The notes: generated by a model from the sequence alone, not told the origin. 64,000 bases of DNA from Paracoccaceae bacterium (GCA_012103375.1 WLWX01000001.1:3142492-3206491); one strand, 5' to 3'; counted from the first letter of the stretch, positions 39,109 to 48,019 are shown. Numbers and translations: made by a program.

Positions 39109-39723
39109 TTAGCCGTGGCTGAGGGCGCGCCGATATAGCGTTGAAAGAAAATCCGCGGCATCGTCCAGATGACCGTCGCCTTCGGGCCGAAGAATCCCCC
39201 GCACCTGCACCTCGAAGTCGGCGTAGTGTTGTGTGGTGGCCCAGATCGAGAAGATCAGGTGATACGGGTCAAGATCGGCGATTTTTCCGGCCTCGGACCA
39301 GCCCCGGATTACCGCTGCCTTTTCGTCCACCAGCGTTTTCAGCGGGCCGGTGATTTCGTCGATCATCCGCAGCGCGCCCTGCACAATCTCATTGGCGAAC
39401 AGGCGGCTTTCGCGGGGGAAGGCGCGGCTCATCTCTAGCTTGCGCAGCACATAGCCGGTGATCTCGTCCACCGGATCGCCGTTGGCGTCCAAGGCGCGCA
39501 AAGGATCCAGCCAGGTATCCAGCAGGCTGGTCAGAAGTTCGGCGTGGATCGCCTCTTTCCCGGCGAAGTAATACAGCAGGTTCGGTTTGCTAAGGCCTGC
39601 TGCCGACGCAATTTGATCCAGGGTTGATCCGCGGAATCCGTTGGCGGAAAAAACCTCTAACGCGGTATCCAGAATTGTCGCCCGGTTCTTCTGCTGAATG
39701 CGCGTATTCGGGGACGGGGCCAT
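39109..39723 (-). CDS. rutR: TetR-type pyrimidine regulator RutR
   Basis: A 204-residue TetR repressor. The helix-turn-helix reads TLDQIASAAGLSKPNLLYYFAGKE at about 35-58. The C-terminal domain carries the RutR-like stretch YHLIFSIWATTQHYADFEVQV. E. coli RutR binds uracil and recognises TTGACCANNTGGTCAA; such a site lies 62 bp upstream. The start at 39723 (MAPSPNTRIQQKN) was chosen over a longer frame. It is divergent from the cupin-hydantoinase operon and convergent with preA, so it sits in the middle of the pathway it should control. Confidence 0.9.
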   Translation of the reverse strand: MAPSPNTRIQQKNRATILDTALEVFSANGFRGSTLDQIASAAGLSKPNLLYYFAGKEAIHAELLTSLLDTWLDPLRALDANGDPVDEITGYVLRKLEMSRAFPRESRLFANEIVQGALRMIDEITGPLKTLVDEKAAVIRGWSEAGKIADLDPYHLIFSIWATTQHYADFEVQVRGILRPEGDGHLDDAADFLSTLYRRALSHG

Positions 39724-39785
39724 TGATTTCCTTTGCCAACCGGCCCGCCACGCTTGACGTGCCATGCGACTCTGCTAGCGTGTTC

Positions 39786-39801
39786 CTGACCATTTGGTCA
39801 A
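39786..39801. promoter_or_regulatory. RutR-type operator
   Basis: CTGACCATTTGGTCAA contains the perfect palindrome TGACCA-TT-TGGTCA and differs from the RutR consensus at one outer base. It lies between rutR and the cupin gene, 22 bp before the cupin ATG, and could repress both directions. Confidence 0.85.
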
Positions 39802-39822
39802 ACTATTTCCGGAACCGGACCA

Positions 39823-40107
39823 ATGCGCGAAACCGCCGTAGCAACCCAGATGATCGACGACGACAGGGTGCGTGTGACACGGTTTGATTTCGCACCGGGC
39901 GCACAAACGGGCTGGCACACCCACGTGTATGACTATGTCATTACGGCGCTGACCGACTGCCACATGGCCCTGGAAGAACCCGGCGGAGAAACCCGGAAGG
40001 TTTTGGTGCCGGCGGGTGAAAGTTATCGGCGGATGCAGGGCGTCGAACATAATGTCATCAATGACGGCGACGAACCGATGCGCTTCGTCGAGGTCGAACT
40101 GAAGTAG
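39823..40107 (+). CDS. Cupin domain protein of the pyrimidine cluster
   Basis: A 94-residue single-domain cupin. The metal-site motif reads GAQTGWHTHVYDYVITAL (two His), and the second cupin motif EHNVINDGDEPMRFVEVEL has one more His. It is the first gene after the RutR operator and is followed 10 bp later by the amidohydrolase gene. A catalytic or sensing role in pyrimidine degradation is unknown; many such small cupins are co-expressed with catabolic operons. Confidence 0.85.
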   Translation: MRETAVATQMIDDDRVRVTRFDFAPGAQTGWHTHVYDYVITALTDCHMALEEPGGETRKVLVPAGESYRRMQGVEHNVINDGDEPMRFVEVELK

Positions 40108-40117
40108 GAGGGGGCCG

Positions 40118-41368
40118 ATGGCTGCACCTGGCGAGAACATGAAGATCGACGCGGATCGGCTGTGGGACAGCCTGATGGAGATGGCCAAGATCGGCCCCGG
40201 TGTGGCAGGCGGCAACAATCGCCAGACGGTCACCGATGAAGACGGCGAAGGGCGCAAACTGTTCGAGGTTTGGTGCAAGGCGGCGGGATGCTCGATGGGC
40301 CTCGACACTATGGGCAACATGTTCGCGCGCCGCGAGGGCAGTGACCCAGACGCGCTGCCGGTCTATGTCGGCAGCCATCTGGACACGCAGCCGACGGGTG
40401 GCAAGTACGATGGCGTGCTGGGCGTGCTCGGCGGGTTGGAGATTATTCGCAGCCTCAACGATCTGGGCGTGAAAACGAAGCACCCGATTGTCGTGACCAA
40501 CTGGACGAACGAAGAAGGCACACGGTTTGCCCCGGCAATGTTGTCGTCGGGTGTTTTCGCGGGGATGCACACGCAAGACTGGGCATATGACCGGACCGAC
40601 GCCGAGGGTAAGAAATTCGGTGACGAACTGGCGCGGATCGGCTGGCGCGGAGACGAGGACGTTGGCGACCGCAAGATGCATGCGTTCTTCGAGCTGCATA
40701 TCGAACAAGGCCCGATCCTGGAGGCTGAGGGCAAAGACATCGGCGTCGTCACCCACGGACAGGGGCTAAGCTGGACGCAGGTGACAATCACCGGCAAGGA
40801 TTCGCACACAGGCTCGACCCCGATGCCGATGCGAAAGAATGCGGGTTTGGGAATGGCGCGGGTGCTGGATCTGGTGGACGAGATTGCCTGGTCGCACAAA
40901 CCCCATGCGGTCGGCGCGGCCGGGCATATCGATGTCTATCCGAATTCACGCAATGTGATCCCCGGCAAGGTCGTGTTCACCGTCGATTTCCGCTCGCCCG
41001 ATCTGAGTGTGATCGAAGACATGGAGGCGCGGCTGAAGACCGGTGCCCAGAAAATCTGTGATGACAAGGGGCTTGGCGTAGAATTCGAAAAGGTCGGCGG
41101 CTTTGATCCCGTCACCTTCGATCCCGACTGTGTGGCGGCTGTTCGGGGGGCGGCAGAGCGCCTCGGCTATTCTCATCGTGACCTTATCTCCGGGGCAGGG
41201 CATGATGCATGCTGGATCAACCGCGTCGCGCCCACGGCGATGGTGATGTGTCCCTGCGTCGATGGCCTGAGCCATAACGAGGCAGAGGAGATCAGCCGCG
41301 AGTGGGCCGAGGCCGGTGCCAATGTGCTGATGCATGCCGTCGTTGAAACGGCCGTCATCGTAGAATGA
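40118..41368 (+). CDS. N-carbamoyl-beta-alanine amidohydrolase-type enzyme (Zn-dependent)
   Basis: A 416-residue M20-family amidohydrolase of the hydantoin/carbamoylase subgroup. Metal-site motifs are YVGSHLDTQPTGGKYDGVLG (His, Asp), NWTNEEGTRFAP (Glu-Glu) and ELHIEQGP (His). DSHTGSTPMPMRKNAG marks the dimerisation lid, and the last metal His lies in GAGHDACWI. In this context it would hydrolyse N-carbamoyl-beta-alanine (or the methyl form from thymine) to beta-alanine, CO2 and ammonia. AGGAGG is well placed before ATG 40118. Confidence 0.88.
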   Translation: MAAPGENMKIDADRLWDSLMEMAKIGPGVAGGNNRQTVTDEDGEGRKLFEVWCKAAGCSMGLDTMGNMFARREGSDPDALPVYVGSHLDTQPTGGKYDGVLGVLGGLEIIRSLNDLGVKTKHPIVVTNWTNEEGTRFAPAMLSSGVFAGMHTQDWAYDRTDAEGKKFGDELARIGWRGDEDVGDRKMHAFFELHIEQGPILEAEGKDIGVVTHGQGLSWTQVTITGKDSHTGSTPMPMRKNAGLGMARVLDLVDEIAWSHKPHAVGAAGHIDVYPNSRNVIPGKVVFTVDFRSPDLSVIEDMEARLKTGAQKICDDKGLGVEFEKVGGFDPVTFDPDCVAAVRGAAERLGYSHRDLISGAGHDACWINRVAPTAMVMCPCVDGLSHNEAEEISREWAEAGANVLMHAVVETAVIVE

Positions 41369-41383
41369 ACGGGGGAAACGTGA

Positions 41384-41716
41384 ATGTTCTATGTGCCAAA
41401 AGCTGTTGTTATCACAGCGTTAATTTCGGTTGTCGGCGTCGCCGCCTGCGACACGGAGGCCATCAATGCCGAGGTTGAGCGCGTCATAGCGCCCATTGAG
41501 GACAAGGCCAATGAAGTCTTCGGACGTGTCGGAGGCATACGCAAACCGGCGGTGGTTCCGACCAACGTCAAGGCCAACCTGCCTGCTGGCATCCCCGAAT
41601 CGATGGTCGTTCAGAACGGGCGCGGTTGCTATGGCTGGACGATCGAAACCGGCTCTACCGACATCATTCCGGTGAAAGATGAACAGGGGCGGGCGATCTG
41701 CGGCGCAGCAAGCTGA
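41384..41716 (+). CDS. Small predicted lipoprotein
   Basis: A 110-residue protein. The N-terminal signal ends in a lipobox (VGVAAC, cysteine at about 22), so the mature part should be lipid-anchored in the periplasm. The rest is short and polar, with a VVQNGRGCYGWTIETGSTDI stretch and two more cysteines. It sits 15 bp after the amidohydrolase gene and before the dihydropyrimidinase gene in the same direction. I do not recognise a family; its position suggests a link to uptake or to the envelope side of this pathway. Confidence 0.65.
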   Translation: MFYVPKAVVITALISVVGVAACDTEAINAEVERVIAPIEDKANEVFGRVGGIRKPAVVPTNVKANLPAGIPESMVVQNGRGCYGWTIETGSTDIIPVKDEQGRAICGAAS

Positions 41717-41780
41717 GGGAACCGCGACGTCACCGGTGGGCGGCAATGATCCGCGGGACGCACAATAAGGGAGTGGTTGG

Positions 41781-43244
41781 ATGAGCAAAGTCATCAAAGG
41801 CGGCACCGTTGTCACGGCAGACCGTCAGTGGCAGGCCGATGTGCTGATCGAGGGCGAGAAGATCGCCGCCATTGGCGAGGGGCTGAAAGGGGATGAAACC
41901 ATCGACGCCGAAGGCGCCTACGTCATCCCCGGCGGGATCGACCCGCACACCCATCTGGAAATGCCGTTCATGGGCACCACCGCGGCGGAAACCTTCGAAT
42001 CCGGCACCTTCGCAGCGGCGGCGGGCGGCACCACGATGCTGGTCGATTTCTGCTTGCCGGGCGCGGATGGCAGCCTTTTGAACGCGATTGACGAATGGGA
42101 TCGCAAGTCCAAGGATCAGATCTGCACCGACATTTCCTATCATATGGCGATCACCGGCTGGTCCGAGCAGATTTTCAACGAAATGGCCGACGTCGTGAAC
42201 AAGCGCGGCATCAACACCTTCAAGCATTTCATGGCCTACAAAGGCGCGCTGATGGTGGAAGATGACGAGATGTTCGCCAGCTTCAAGCGCTGCGCCGAAC
42301 TTGGCGCGCTGCCGCTGGTCCATGCCGAGAATGGCGATATCGTCGCCGCCAAACAGGAACAGCTGATCGCGGACGGCATCACCGGACCGGAAGGCCACGC
42401 ATACTCTCGCCCGCCCGAGGTTGAGGGCGAGGCCGCGAACCGCGCGATCATGATCGCCGATGCGGCCGGGACGCCGCTCTATATTGTGCATGTGTCTTGT
42501 GAGCAGGCGCATGAGGCGATCCGCCGGGCGCGCCAGAAAGGCATGCGGGTTTATGGAGAGCCGCTGATCCAGCATCTGACGCTGGATGAAAGCGAGTATT
42601 TCAACAAAGATTGGCAGTATGCCGCGCGCCGGGTGATGTCTCCGCCGTTCCGCTCCAAAGACCATCAGGACAGCCTGTGGGCGGGGCTGGCGGCAGGGTC
42701 ATTGCAGGTGGTGGCGACGGACCACGCGGCGTTCAATGACGAACAAAAACGCATGGGTGTGGACAACTTCACCATGATCCCCAACGGCACCGGGGGCCTG
42801 GAGGAACGCATGGCGATGCTATGGACTCGGGGCGTGGAAACCGGGCGGCTGACGCCTGAGGAATTCGTCGCAGCGACATCCACCAACATCGCAAAAATCC
42901 TCAACATCTATCCGATGAAGGGCGGGATCAACCTGGGTGGGGACGCCGACGTGGTGGTCTGGGACCCGACGATTTCCAAGACCGTAGCGGTCAGTACGCA
43001 GAAATCCATCATTGATTACAACGTGTTCGAGGGGATGGAGGTGACGGCGCAGCCCCGATATACGCTCAGCCGGGGGGAGGTCATCTGGGCCTACGGCCAG
43101 AACAGCCAGCCCCAGCCGGGACGCGGGAAGTTCGTGCGCCGGGCTCCGTTTGCGAGTGCGTCACAGGCGTTGAGCAAGTGGAAGGCGCTGACCACGCCAA
43201 GGAAAATCGAGCGCGATCCATTGAATATACCGAGTGGTGTTTGA
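41781..43244 (+). CDS. hydA: Dihydropyrimidinase
   Basis: A 487-residue cyclic amidohydrolase. The metal motif GGIDPHTHLEMPFMG and the carboxylated lysine in FKHFMAYKGALMV are clear. Later His sites lie in YIVHVSCEQAHEA and ATDHAAFNDEQK. It opens 5,6-dihydrouracil or dihydrothymine to N-carbamoyl-beta-amino acids, the step between PreTA and the carbamoylase. The stop and the next gene's start share one base. GGGAG lies before the ATG. Confidence 0.94.
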   Translation: MSKVIKGGTVVTADRQWQADVLIEGEKIAAIGEGLKGDETIDAEGAYVIPGGIDPHTHLEMPFMGTTAAETFESGTFAAAAGGTTMLVDFCLPGADGSLLNAIDEWDRKSKDQICTDISYHMAITGWSEQIFNEMADVVNKRGINTFKHFMAYKGALMVEDDEMFASFKRCAELGALPLVHAENGDIVAAKQEQLIADGITGPEGHAYSRPPEVEGEAANRAIMIADAAGTPLYIVHVSCEQAHEAIRRARQKGMRVYGEPLIQHLTLDESEYFNKDWQYAARRVMSPPFRSKDHQDSLWAGLAAGSLQVVATDHAAFNDEQKRMGVDNFTMIPNGTGGLEERMAMLWTRGVETGRLTPEEFVAATSTNIAKILNIYPMKGGINLGGDADVVVWDPTISKTVAVSTQKSIIDYNVFEGMEVTAQPRYTLSRGEVIWAYGQNSQPQPGRGKFVRRAPFASASQALSKWKALTTPRKIERDPLNIPSGV

Positions 43245-43735
43245 TGAGAGCAATGTTCGCGGCGACGGACCTGTTTGTTGCCACCATTCAATCAGCGATA
43301 TTATTGTGCATCGTGGTTTCCATTGATCGCTGGGACCAGAGCTTGTTCAGGACTGAGTCAAACCAGAGTGCCGGGTTCCTCATGGCACTTCTGCTGATTT
43401 TTGTTCTAACAGTCTTTCCGGCCGCGCTTGGGCTTCGTATACTTATGGCATTGCTCAAAGTTAAAAAGATGACAACCTACGCTGCATGGGGTGTACTGCT
43501 TGCCGTTGCAATGCTCTCTTTGAGGGCCGAGTTACTGTTGTGCGACCCGCCATTTCCCTACAGTTGTTCTACTGGCTTCACTTTTCTTACAAGCTATATT
43601 GCTTGGCTGGTATGCGCAGCATTTCTTGGTGCGTTGGCAGGGTTCACGTCGTGGCGATTAGAGTTATGGTTGGGGCTCCGGTATCTAAGTTCGAATGCGC
43701 GGATCGAGCAGCAACTCGAAGTTCGCAATGGATAG
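43244..43735 (+). CDS. Four-helix membrane protein of unknown function
   Basis: A 163-residue protein with four hydrophobic segments: LFVATIQSAILLCIVVSI, FLMALLLIFVLTVFPAAL, AAWGVLLAVAMLSL and FLTSYIAWLVCAAFLGALAGF. Base composition is clearly more AT-rich than the neighbours, which suggests separate origin. It starts on the last base of the dihydropyrimidinase stop and its stop overlaps the ATPase start by 8 bp, so it is firmly inside the operon. I do not recognise the family; an accessory part of the importer is one possibility. Confidence 0.7.
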   Translation: MRAMFAATDLFVATIQSAILLCIVVSIDRWDQSLFRTESNQSAGFLMALLLIFVLTVFPAALGLRILMALLKVKKMTTYAAWGVLLAVAMLSLRAELLLCDPPFPYSCSTGFTFLTSYIAWLVCAAFLGALAGFTSWRLELWLGLRYLSSNARIEQQLEVRNG

Positions 43736-44507
43736 TGTCATCTCCGCCCAATCCCTGGACCTCACCTTCCAGACCAACGACGGTCCGGTCCATGCGCTGA
43801 AGGACGTCACGCTCGACATTGCCAAGGGCGAGTTTGTCAGCTTCATCGGCCCCTCGGGCTGCGGCAAGACGACATTCCTCAGGTGCATCGCCGCGTTGGA
43901 GGACCCGACCGGCGGCAGCCTGTCCGTCAATGGCATGACCCCGGACGAGGCGCGGCGCGCCCGCGCCTACGGCTACATCTTCCAGGCCGCCGGCCTCTAC
44001 CCCTGGCGGACCATCGCCGGGAACATCAAACTGCCGCTTGAAATCATGGGCTTTTCGAAATCCGAACAGGCCGAGCGGGTGGAGCGTGTCCTCGACCTCG
44101 TCGAGCTGTCCGGTTTCGGAAAGAATTTTCCCTGGCAACTGTCCGGCGGCATGCAGCAGCGCGCCTCGATCGCCCGCGCCCTGGCCTTCGATGCTGACAT
44201 CCTGCTGATGGACGAACCCTTCGGCGCACTGGACGAAATCGTGCGCGACCACCTGAACGAACAACTGCTCAGCCTCTGGGCGCGGACCGAAAAGACCATC
44301 GGCTTCGTCACCCACTCGATCCCCGAGGCGGTGTATTTGTCCACCAAGATTGTCGTCATGTCGCCGCGACCGGGCCGGATCACCGATGTGATCGACAGCC
44401 CGCTGCCGCGCGAACGCCCGCTGGATATCCGCGACAGCGCCGAATTCATCGACATTGCCCACCGGGTCCGCGATGGTTTGCGCGCCGGGCACAGTGATGA
44501 TGTGTAA
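43728..44507 (+). CDS. ABC transporter ATP-binding protein (pyrimidine/thiamine-precursor type)
   Basis: A 259-residue ATPase of the nitrate/sulfonate/thiamine-precursor group. Walker A is GPSGCGKTTFLR, the signature LSGGMQQRASIARAL and Walker B ILLMDEPFGALDE, with switch His in FVTHSIPEA. It drives the importer formed by the two downstream permeases and the NMT1-type binding protein. Within this RutR-controlled cluster the cargo is probably a pyrimidine or hydantoin-like compound rather than thiamine precursor. The start overlaps the preceding gene. Confidence 0.92.
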   Translation: MDSVISAQSLDLTFQTNDGPVHALKDVTLDIAKGEFVSFIGPSGCGKTTFLRCIAALEDPTGGSLSVNGMTPDEARRARAYGYIFQAAGLYPWRTIAGNIKLPLEIMGFSKSEQAERVERVLDLVELSGFGKNFPWQLSGGMQQRASIARALAFDADILLMDEPFGALDEIVRDHLNEQLLSLWARTEKTIGFVTHSIPEAVYLSTKIVVMSPRPGRITDVIDSPLPRERPLDIRDSAEFIDIAHRVRDGLRAGHSDDV

Positions 44508-44534
44508 TCCCTATTTTCAGGAGCTTGTAAGCAA

Positions 44535-45134
44535 ATGACGCGACCCGAAACGCCTTGGTATTCCGCCGCAAACCGCAGTTTGCGCGCAATGGCCGCCTTT
44601 GCCTTGACGACCCTGCTGCTGGCGGCTCCGCAACCAATATCAGCGCAGGAACAAACCGATGGCGATGCCGCCGATCAGGAATTCACACTGGTCCCTGCCG
44701 CCCAGGGCGAGGCCAACGGATTTCGCGCCTTGGCGGTCATCACTTCGGATGAGGATTGGTTGGAGAAATTCCAGAACGCAGGCGCAGACGGGCCCGAGTT
44801 TCTGCTGACCCCCGGAATTGCCATTGGCAAACCGGCGCGCCTGTTGCTGTTCTTCGCGGGGGCATTCCCGCAGGACGGCAAAGTGAACGTCCTCTGCTAT
44901 CTGCGTCTGTACGAGGATGATGAGGTTGTCCACGAAGTCGACACCACCCAATGCAGCAACGCCGATGACCCAGGTGATATCACGCGGCTGATGCTGGCCG
45001 ACACCACGCTTGTTGTCACCCCGGAAGAGGCTGACGCTGGCAAGATCCTGCGGATCGAAGTCGAAATAACCGACGGGTTTCGCAGTGAAGTGGTGCCGAT
45101 TGAAGTGTCGGTGTTCTATGGCGGCGCTGGATGA
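44535..45134 (+). CDS. Secreted protein encoded inside the ABC importer operon
   Basis: A 199-residue protein. The N-terminal signal sequence (AAFALTTLLLAAPQPISA, cleavage about residue 37) predicts export. The mature part is acidic and beta-rich, for example ARLLLFFAGAFPQDGKVNVL and RIEVEITDGFRSEVVPIEV, with two cysteines about 20 residues apart. It lies between the ATPase and first permease genes and overlaps the permease start by 4 bp. No known ABC importer family I recall has such a component. It could be an extra periplasmic substrate-handling factor. Confidence 0.7.
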   Translation: MTRPETPWYSAANRSLRAMAAFALTTLLLAAPQPISAQEQTDGDAADQEFTLVPAAQGEANGFRALAVITSDEDWLEKFQNAGADGPEFLLTPGIAIGKPARLLLFFAGAFPQDGKVNVLCYLRLYEDDEVVHEVDTTQCSNADDPGDITRLMLADTTLVVTPEEADAGKILRIEVEITDGFRSEVVPIEVSVFYGGAG

Positions 45135-46060
45135 GGTCAATCCTGCCGATCCTGACGGTCCTGCTGGCCATTGTTGCGCTGTGGTATGCCGCAGCCATAC
45201 CCATGAACATCCGCGCAGCTTTGACCCAGGCCGAAAGGGACGGGGCGATTGTTACACCGGCCACGGCTGTCGAACGTCGTGATGCTAATGCCATCGGTCT
45301 GGCGCTGAAGAACCCGGCGCAAATATGGGCAACGCTGGATCAGGAACGCGCCCGCCTGCCCACACCGCACAGGGTGTTCGCCGAGTTATGGGACACGACC
45401 GGCGCCAAGGTGCTGGCCGGAAAGGCGATGTCGAAACGGTCGCTGATTTTCCACGCCTGGACCACGCTGTCGGCCACCCTGTTGGGCTTTGCGATCGGCG
45501 CAATCCTCGGCATCGCGCTGGCGGTTGGTATTGTCCACAACCGCGCGATGGACATGAGCGTCATGCCCTGGGCCATCGCCTCTCAGACCATTCCGATCCT
45601 TGCCATCGCGCCGATGATCATCGTGGTGCTGAACTCGGTCGGGGTGCAGGGGCTGCTGCCCAAGGCGATGATCAGCGCCTATCTGAGCTTTTTTCCGGTT
45701 GTCGTCGGCATGGTGAAGGGGCTGCGCAGTCCCGATGCGATGCAGTTGGATCAGCTGCGCACCTATTACGCCAGCCGTGCACAGACATTCTTCAAGTTGC
45801 GGCTGCCCGCCTCGGTCCCCTACCTGTTTACCTCGCTCAAGATCGGCGCGGCCGCTGCACTGATCGGGGCCATCGTCGGCGAACTCCCGACCGGGGCGGT
45901 CCGGGGCCTCGGCGCGCGCCTGCTGGCGGGAAGCTACTATGGCCAGACCGAACAGATCTGGAGCGCCCTGTTCGGGGCCGCCATCGTCGCGGCCTGTCTG
46001 GTTGGGGCCATCGGGCTGATCCAGCGGTTCACCATGAACCTGATGGGGTTCAACCGATGA
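45131..46060 (+). CDS. ABC transporter permease (first)
   Basis: A 309-residue inner membrane subunit with an N-terminal helix, a long periplasmic loop and a BPD-transport core of five helices. The EAA loop lies around AMQLDQLRTYYASRAQTFFKLRLPASVPY. The sequence AIASQTIPILAIAPMIIVVLN matches the nitrate/taurine/thiamine-precursor permease group. It overlaps the upstream secreted-protein gene and the second permease gene by ATGA, and probably forms a heterodimer with the second permease. Confidence 0.9.
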   Translation: MRSILPILTVLLAIVALWYAAAIPMNIRAALTQAERDGAIVTPATAVERRDANAIGLALKNPAQIWATLDQERARLPTPHRVFAELWDTTGAKVLAGKAMSKRSLIFHAWTTLSATLLGFAIGAILGIALAVGIVHNRAMDMSVMPWAIASQTIPILAIAPMIIVVLNSVGVQGLLPKAMISAYLSFFPVVVGMVKGLRSPDAMQLDQLRTYYASRAQTFFKLRLPASVPYLFTSLKIGAAAALIGAIVGELPTGAVRGLGARLLAGSYYGQTEQIWSALFGAAIVAACLVGAIGLIQRFTMNLMGFNR

Positions 46061-46905
46061 TCTGGCTGGCCTTCGCCGCGGCCTTCTGGGCCGGTGCCTG
46101 GTGGCTGAACAGCCGCATCGCGAATTCGCCGCTGGCCAGGCAACGCTGGGCGCAGTTGTTCGTGCCGGTCCTGTTTGGCGTCACCATTCTGGTGGTGTGG
46201 GAGTGTGTGGTGCGTGGCCTGCAAGTCCCGCTGGTCATCCTGCCCGCACCCAGCGCCATCTCGGCGAAATTTGCCGCAGAAGTTCCTACCCTCTGGGCCG
46301 ACTTTTTGGAGACCTTTGTCAAAGGCGCGTTGTCTGGATACGTCATCGGCTGCGGCTCCGCTTTCGTTTTCGCAATCATGGTGGATCGATCGAAATTCCT
46401 GCAGCGCGGTTTGCTGCCGGTCAGCAATTTCATGGCTGCATTGCCCATCGTCGGAACCGCGCCAATTCTGGTTATGTGGTATGGATTCGGCTGGCAGTCC
46501 AAAGCGGCCGTCGTCGTCGTGATGGTGTTTTTCCCGATGCTGGTAAACACAGTGCAGGGCTTGTCCGAGGCGAGCGCCATGCAGCGCGACCTGATGCGCA
46601 CTTACGGGGCCGGATATTGGCATTCGTTAATAAAACTACGCCTACCTGCGGCCATGCCATTTATTTTCAACGGCCTGAAAATCACGTCGACGCTGGCGCT
46701 CATCGGTGCAATCGTGGCTGAATTCTTCGGGTCACCCATTGTCGGCATGGGATTTCGAATTTCTACATCGGTCGGGCAACTTGCACTTGATATGGTCTGG
46801 GCGGAGATTACCGTGGCAGCAATTGCCGGTTCATTGTTTTATGGGGCTGTCGCCCTGATTGAACGTGGTGTCACCTTTTGGCACCCGTCGCAAAGACGGA
46901 ACTGA
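46057..46905 (+). CDS. ABC transporter permease (second)
   Basis: A 282-residue membrane subunit of the same family as its upstream neighbour. It has LILPAPSAISAKFAAEVP, the transmembrane core VSNFMAALPIVGTAPILVMW, and an EAA loop around SAMQRDLMRTYGAGYWHSLIKLRLPAAMPF. It is expected to pair with the first permease in the inner membrane. The start overlaps the first permease stop by 4 bp, and the binding-protein gene begins 25 bp after the stop. Confidence 0.9.
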   Translation: MIWLAFAAAFWAGAWWLNSRIANSPLARQRWAQLFVPVLFGVTILVVWECVVRGLQVPLVILPAPSAISAKFAAEVPTLWADFLETFVKGALSGYVIGCGSAFVFAIMVDRSKFLQRGLLPVSNFMAALPIVGTAPILVMWYGFGWQSKAAVVVVMVFFPMLVNTVQGLSEASAMQRDLMRTYGAGYWHSLIKLRLPAAMPFIFNGLKITSTLALIGAIVAEFFGSPIVGMGFRISTSVGQLALDMVWAEITVAAIAGSLFYGAVALIERGVTFWHPSQRRN

Positions 46906-46930
46906 AAAACGACAATAAGGGAGTTACGAT

Positions 46931-47932
46931 ATGAACAGACTGATTGCAGGGGCACTTGCCCTGGGACTGACTACCGGGCTGGCGCAGGCCGCCAGCCATG
47001 CGGATGAGGTCACTCTGCAGCTCAAGTGGGTCACTCAGGCACAGTTCGCTGGTTACTATGTTGCCAAGGACAAGGGCTTTTATGAAGAAGAGGGACTTAA
47101 CGTCATTATCAAACCCGGTGGCCCGGATATCGCGCCGGAACAGATTATCGCCGGTGATGGCGCTGACGTCATTACGACCTGGATGGCTGCGGGCCTTGCA
47201 GCGCGTGAGCGCGGGATACCACTGGTCAACATTGCCCAGCCGTTCAAAACTGGCGGTTTGCAGGTCAATTGCCTGAAGTCCACCGGTGTTGAAACGCCGG
47301 ACGATTTCGCGGGCAAGACCATGGGCGTTTGGTTTTTCGGCAATGAATACCCTTTCTATGCCTGGATGGCATCGCTCGGGTTGGAAACCGATGGTGCGGA
47401 CGAAAACGGCGTGACGGTGATCAAACAGGCGTTCTCAGCTGACCCGCTAATTCAAGGCCAGGCCGATTGTATTTCGACAATGACGTACAATGAGTATCGC
47501 CAGATTTTGCAGTCTGGCATCACTGAGGACGAACTTGTTACGTTCAATTATCTGAACATGGGTTTCGGCATGTTGGAAGATGGATTGTACGTCAAAGAAG
47601 ATCGGCTGGAAGATCCAGAATTCGCGGACAAAATGGTACGCTTCGTCCGTGCAAGCATGAAAGGCTGGAAATACGCTGAGGAGAACCAAGAAGAGGCTGC
47701 CGAGATCGTTCTGGAGAACGACGAATCCGGTGCGCAAACCCTGGATCATCAGATCTATATGGTCGGAGAGGTGGCCAAGTTGACTGCTGGCTCAGATGGT
47801 GCGCTCGATCCTGCGGACTATGAACAGACAGTGGCAACGCTGCTCTCAGCGATCTCCGCTGAAAACGCCGCAATCACCAAAGAGCCCGAAGGGGCCTGGA
47901 CGCATGCGATCACCGATGCGGCGCTGAACTAA
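46931..47932 (+). CDS. ABC transporter substrate-binding protein (NMT1/THI5-like)
   Basis: A 333-residue periplasmic protein with a signal peptide cleaved near residue 20 (LALGLTTGLAQAASH). The NMT1-type start LQLKWVTQAQFAGYYVAKDKGFYEEEGL is clear and is followed by KTMGVWFFGNEYPFYAW. It would capture the substrate for the two permeases. The THI5-like fold binds pyrimidine-like rings, in keeping with the pathway. It is the last gene of the operon; a good terminator follows. Confidence 0.92.
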   Translation: MNRLIAGALALGLTTGLAQAASHADEVTLQLKWVTQAQFAGYYVAKDKGFYEEEGLNVIIKPGGPDIAPEQIIAGDGADVITTWMAAGLAARERGIPLVNIAQPFKTGGLQVNCLKSTGVETPDDFAGKTMGVWFFGNEYPFYAWMASLGLETDGADENGVTVIKQAFSADPLIQGQADCISTMTYNEYRQILQSGITEDELVTFNYLNMGFGMLEDGLYVKEDRLEDPEFADKMVRFVRASMKGWKYAEENQEEAAEIVLENDESGAQTLDHQIYMVGEVAKLTAGSDGALDPADYEQTVATLLSAISAENAAITKEPEGAWTHAITDAALN

Positions 47933-47952
47933 ACCGATCAATTGAACAGAAG

Positions 47953-47983
47953 GGGCGCGGATCGCAGGGTTCGCGCCCTTTTT
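47953..47983 (+). terminator. Rho-independent terminator of the pyrimidine operon
   Basis: GGGCGCG pairs with CGCGCCC across a 12-nt loop and TTTTT follows immediately, 21 bp after the binding-protein stop. Confidence 0.85.
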
Positions 47984-48019
47984 GCTGGCTGATGCGTTGC
48001 AACCCGGCGTCTGGATTTC

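Noticed and set aside
45325-46056. An upstream extension of the second permease gene to 45325
   Set aside because: This frame lies inside the first permease gene, which has clear transmembrane and EAA-loop sequence in another frame; the ATGA overlap at 46057 is the natural start.
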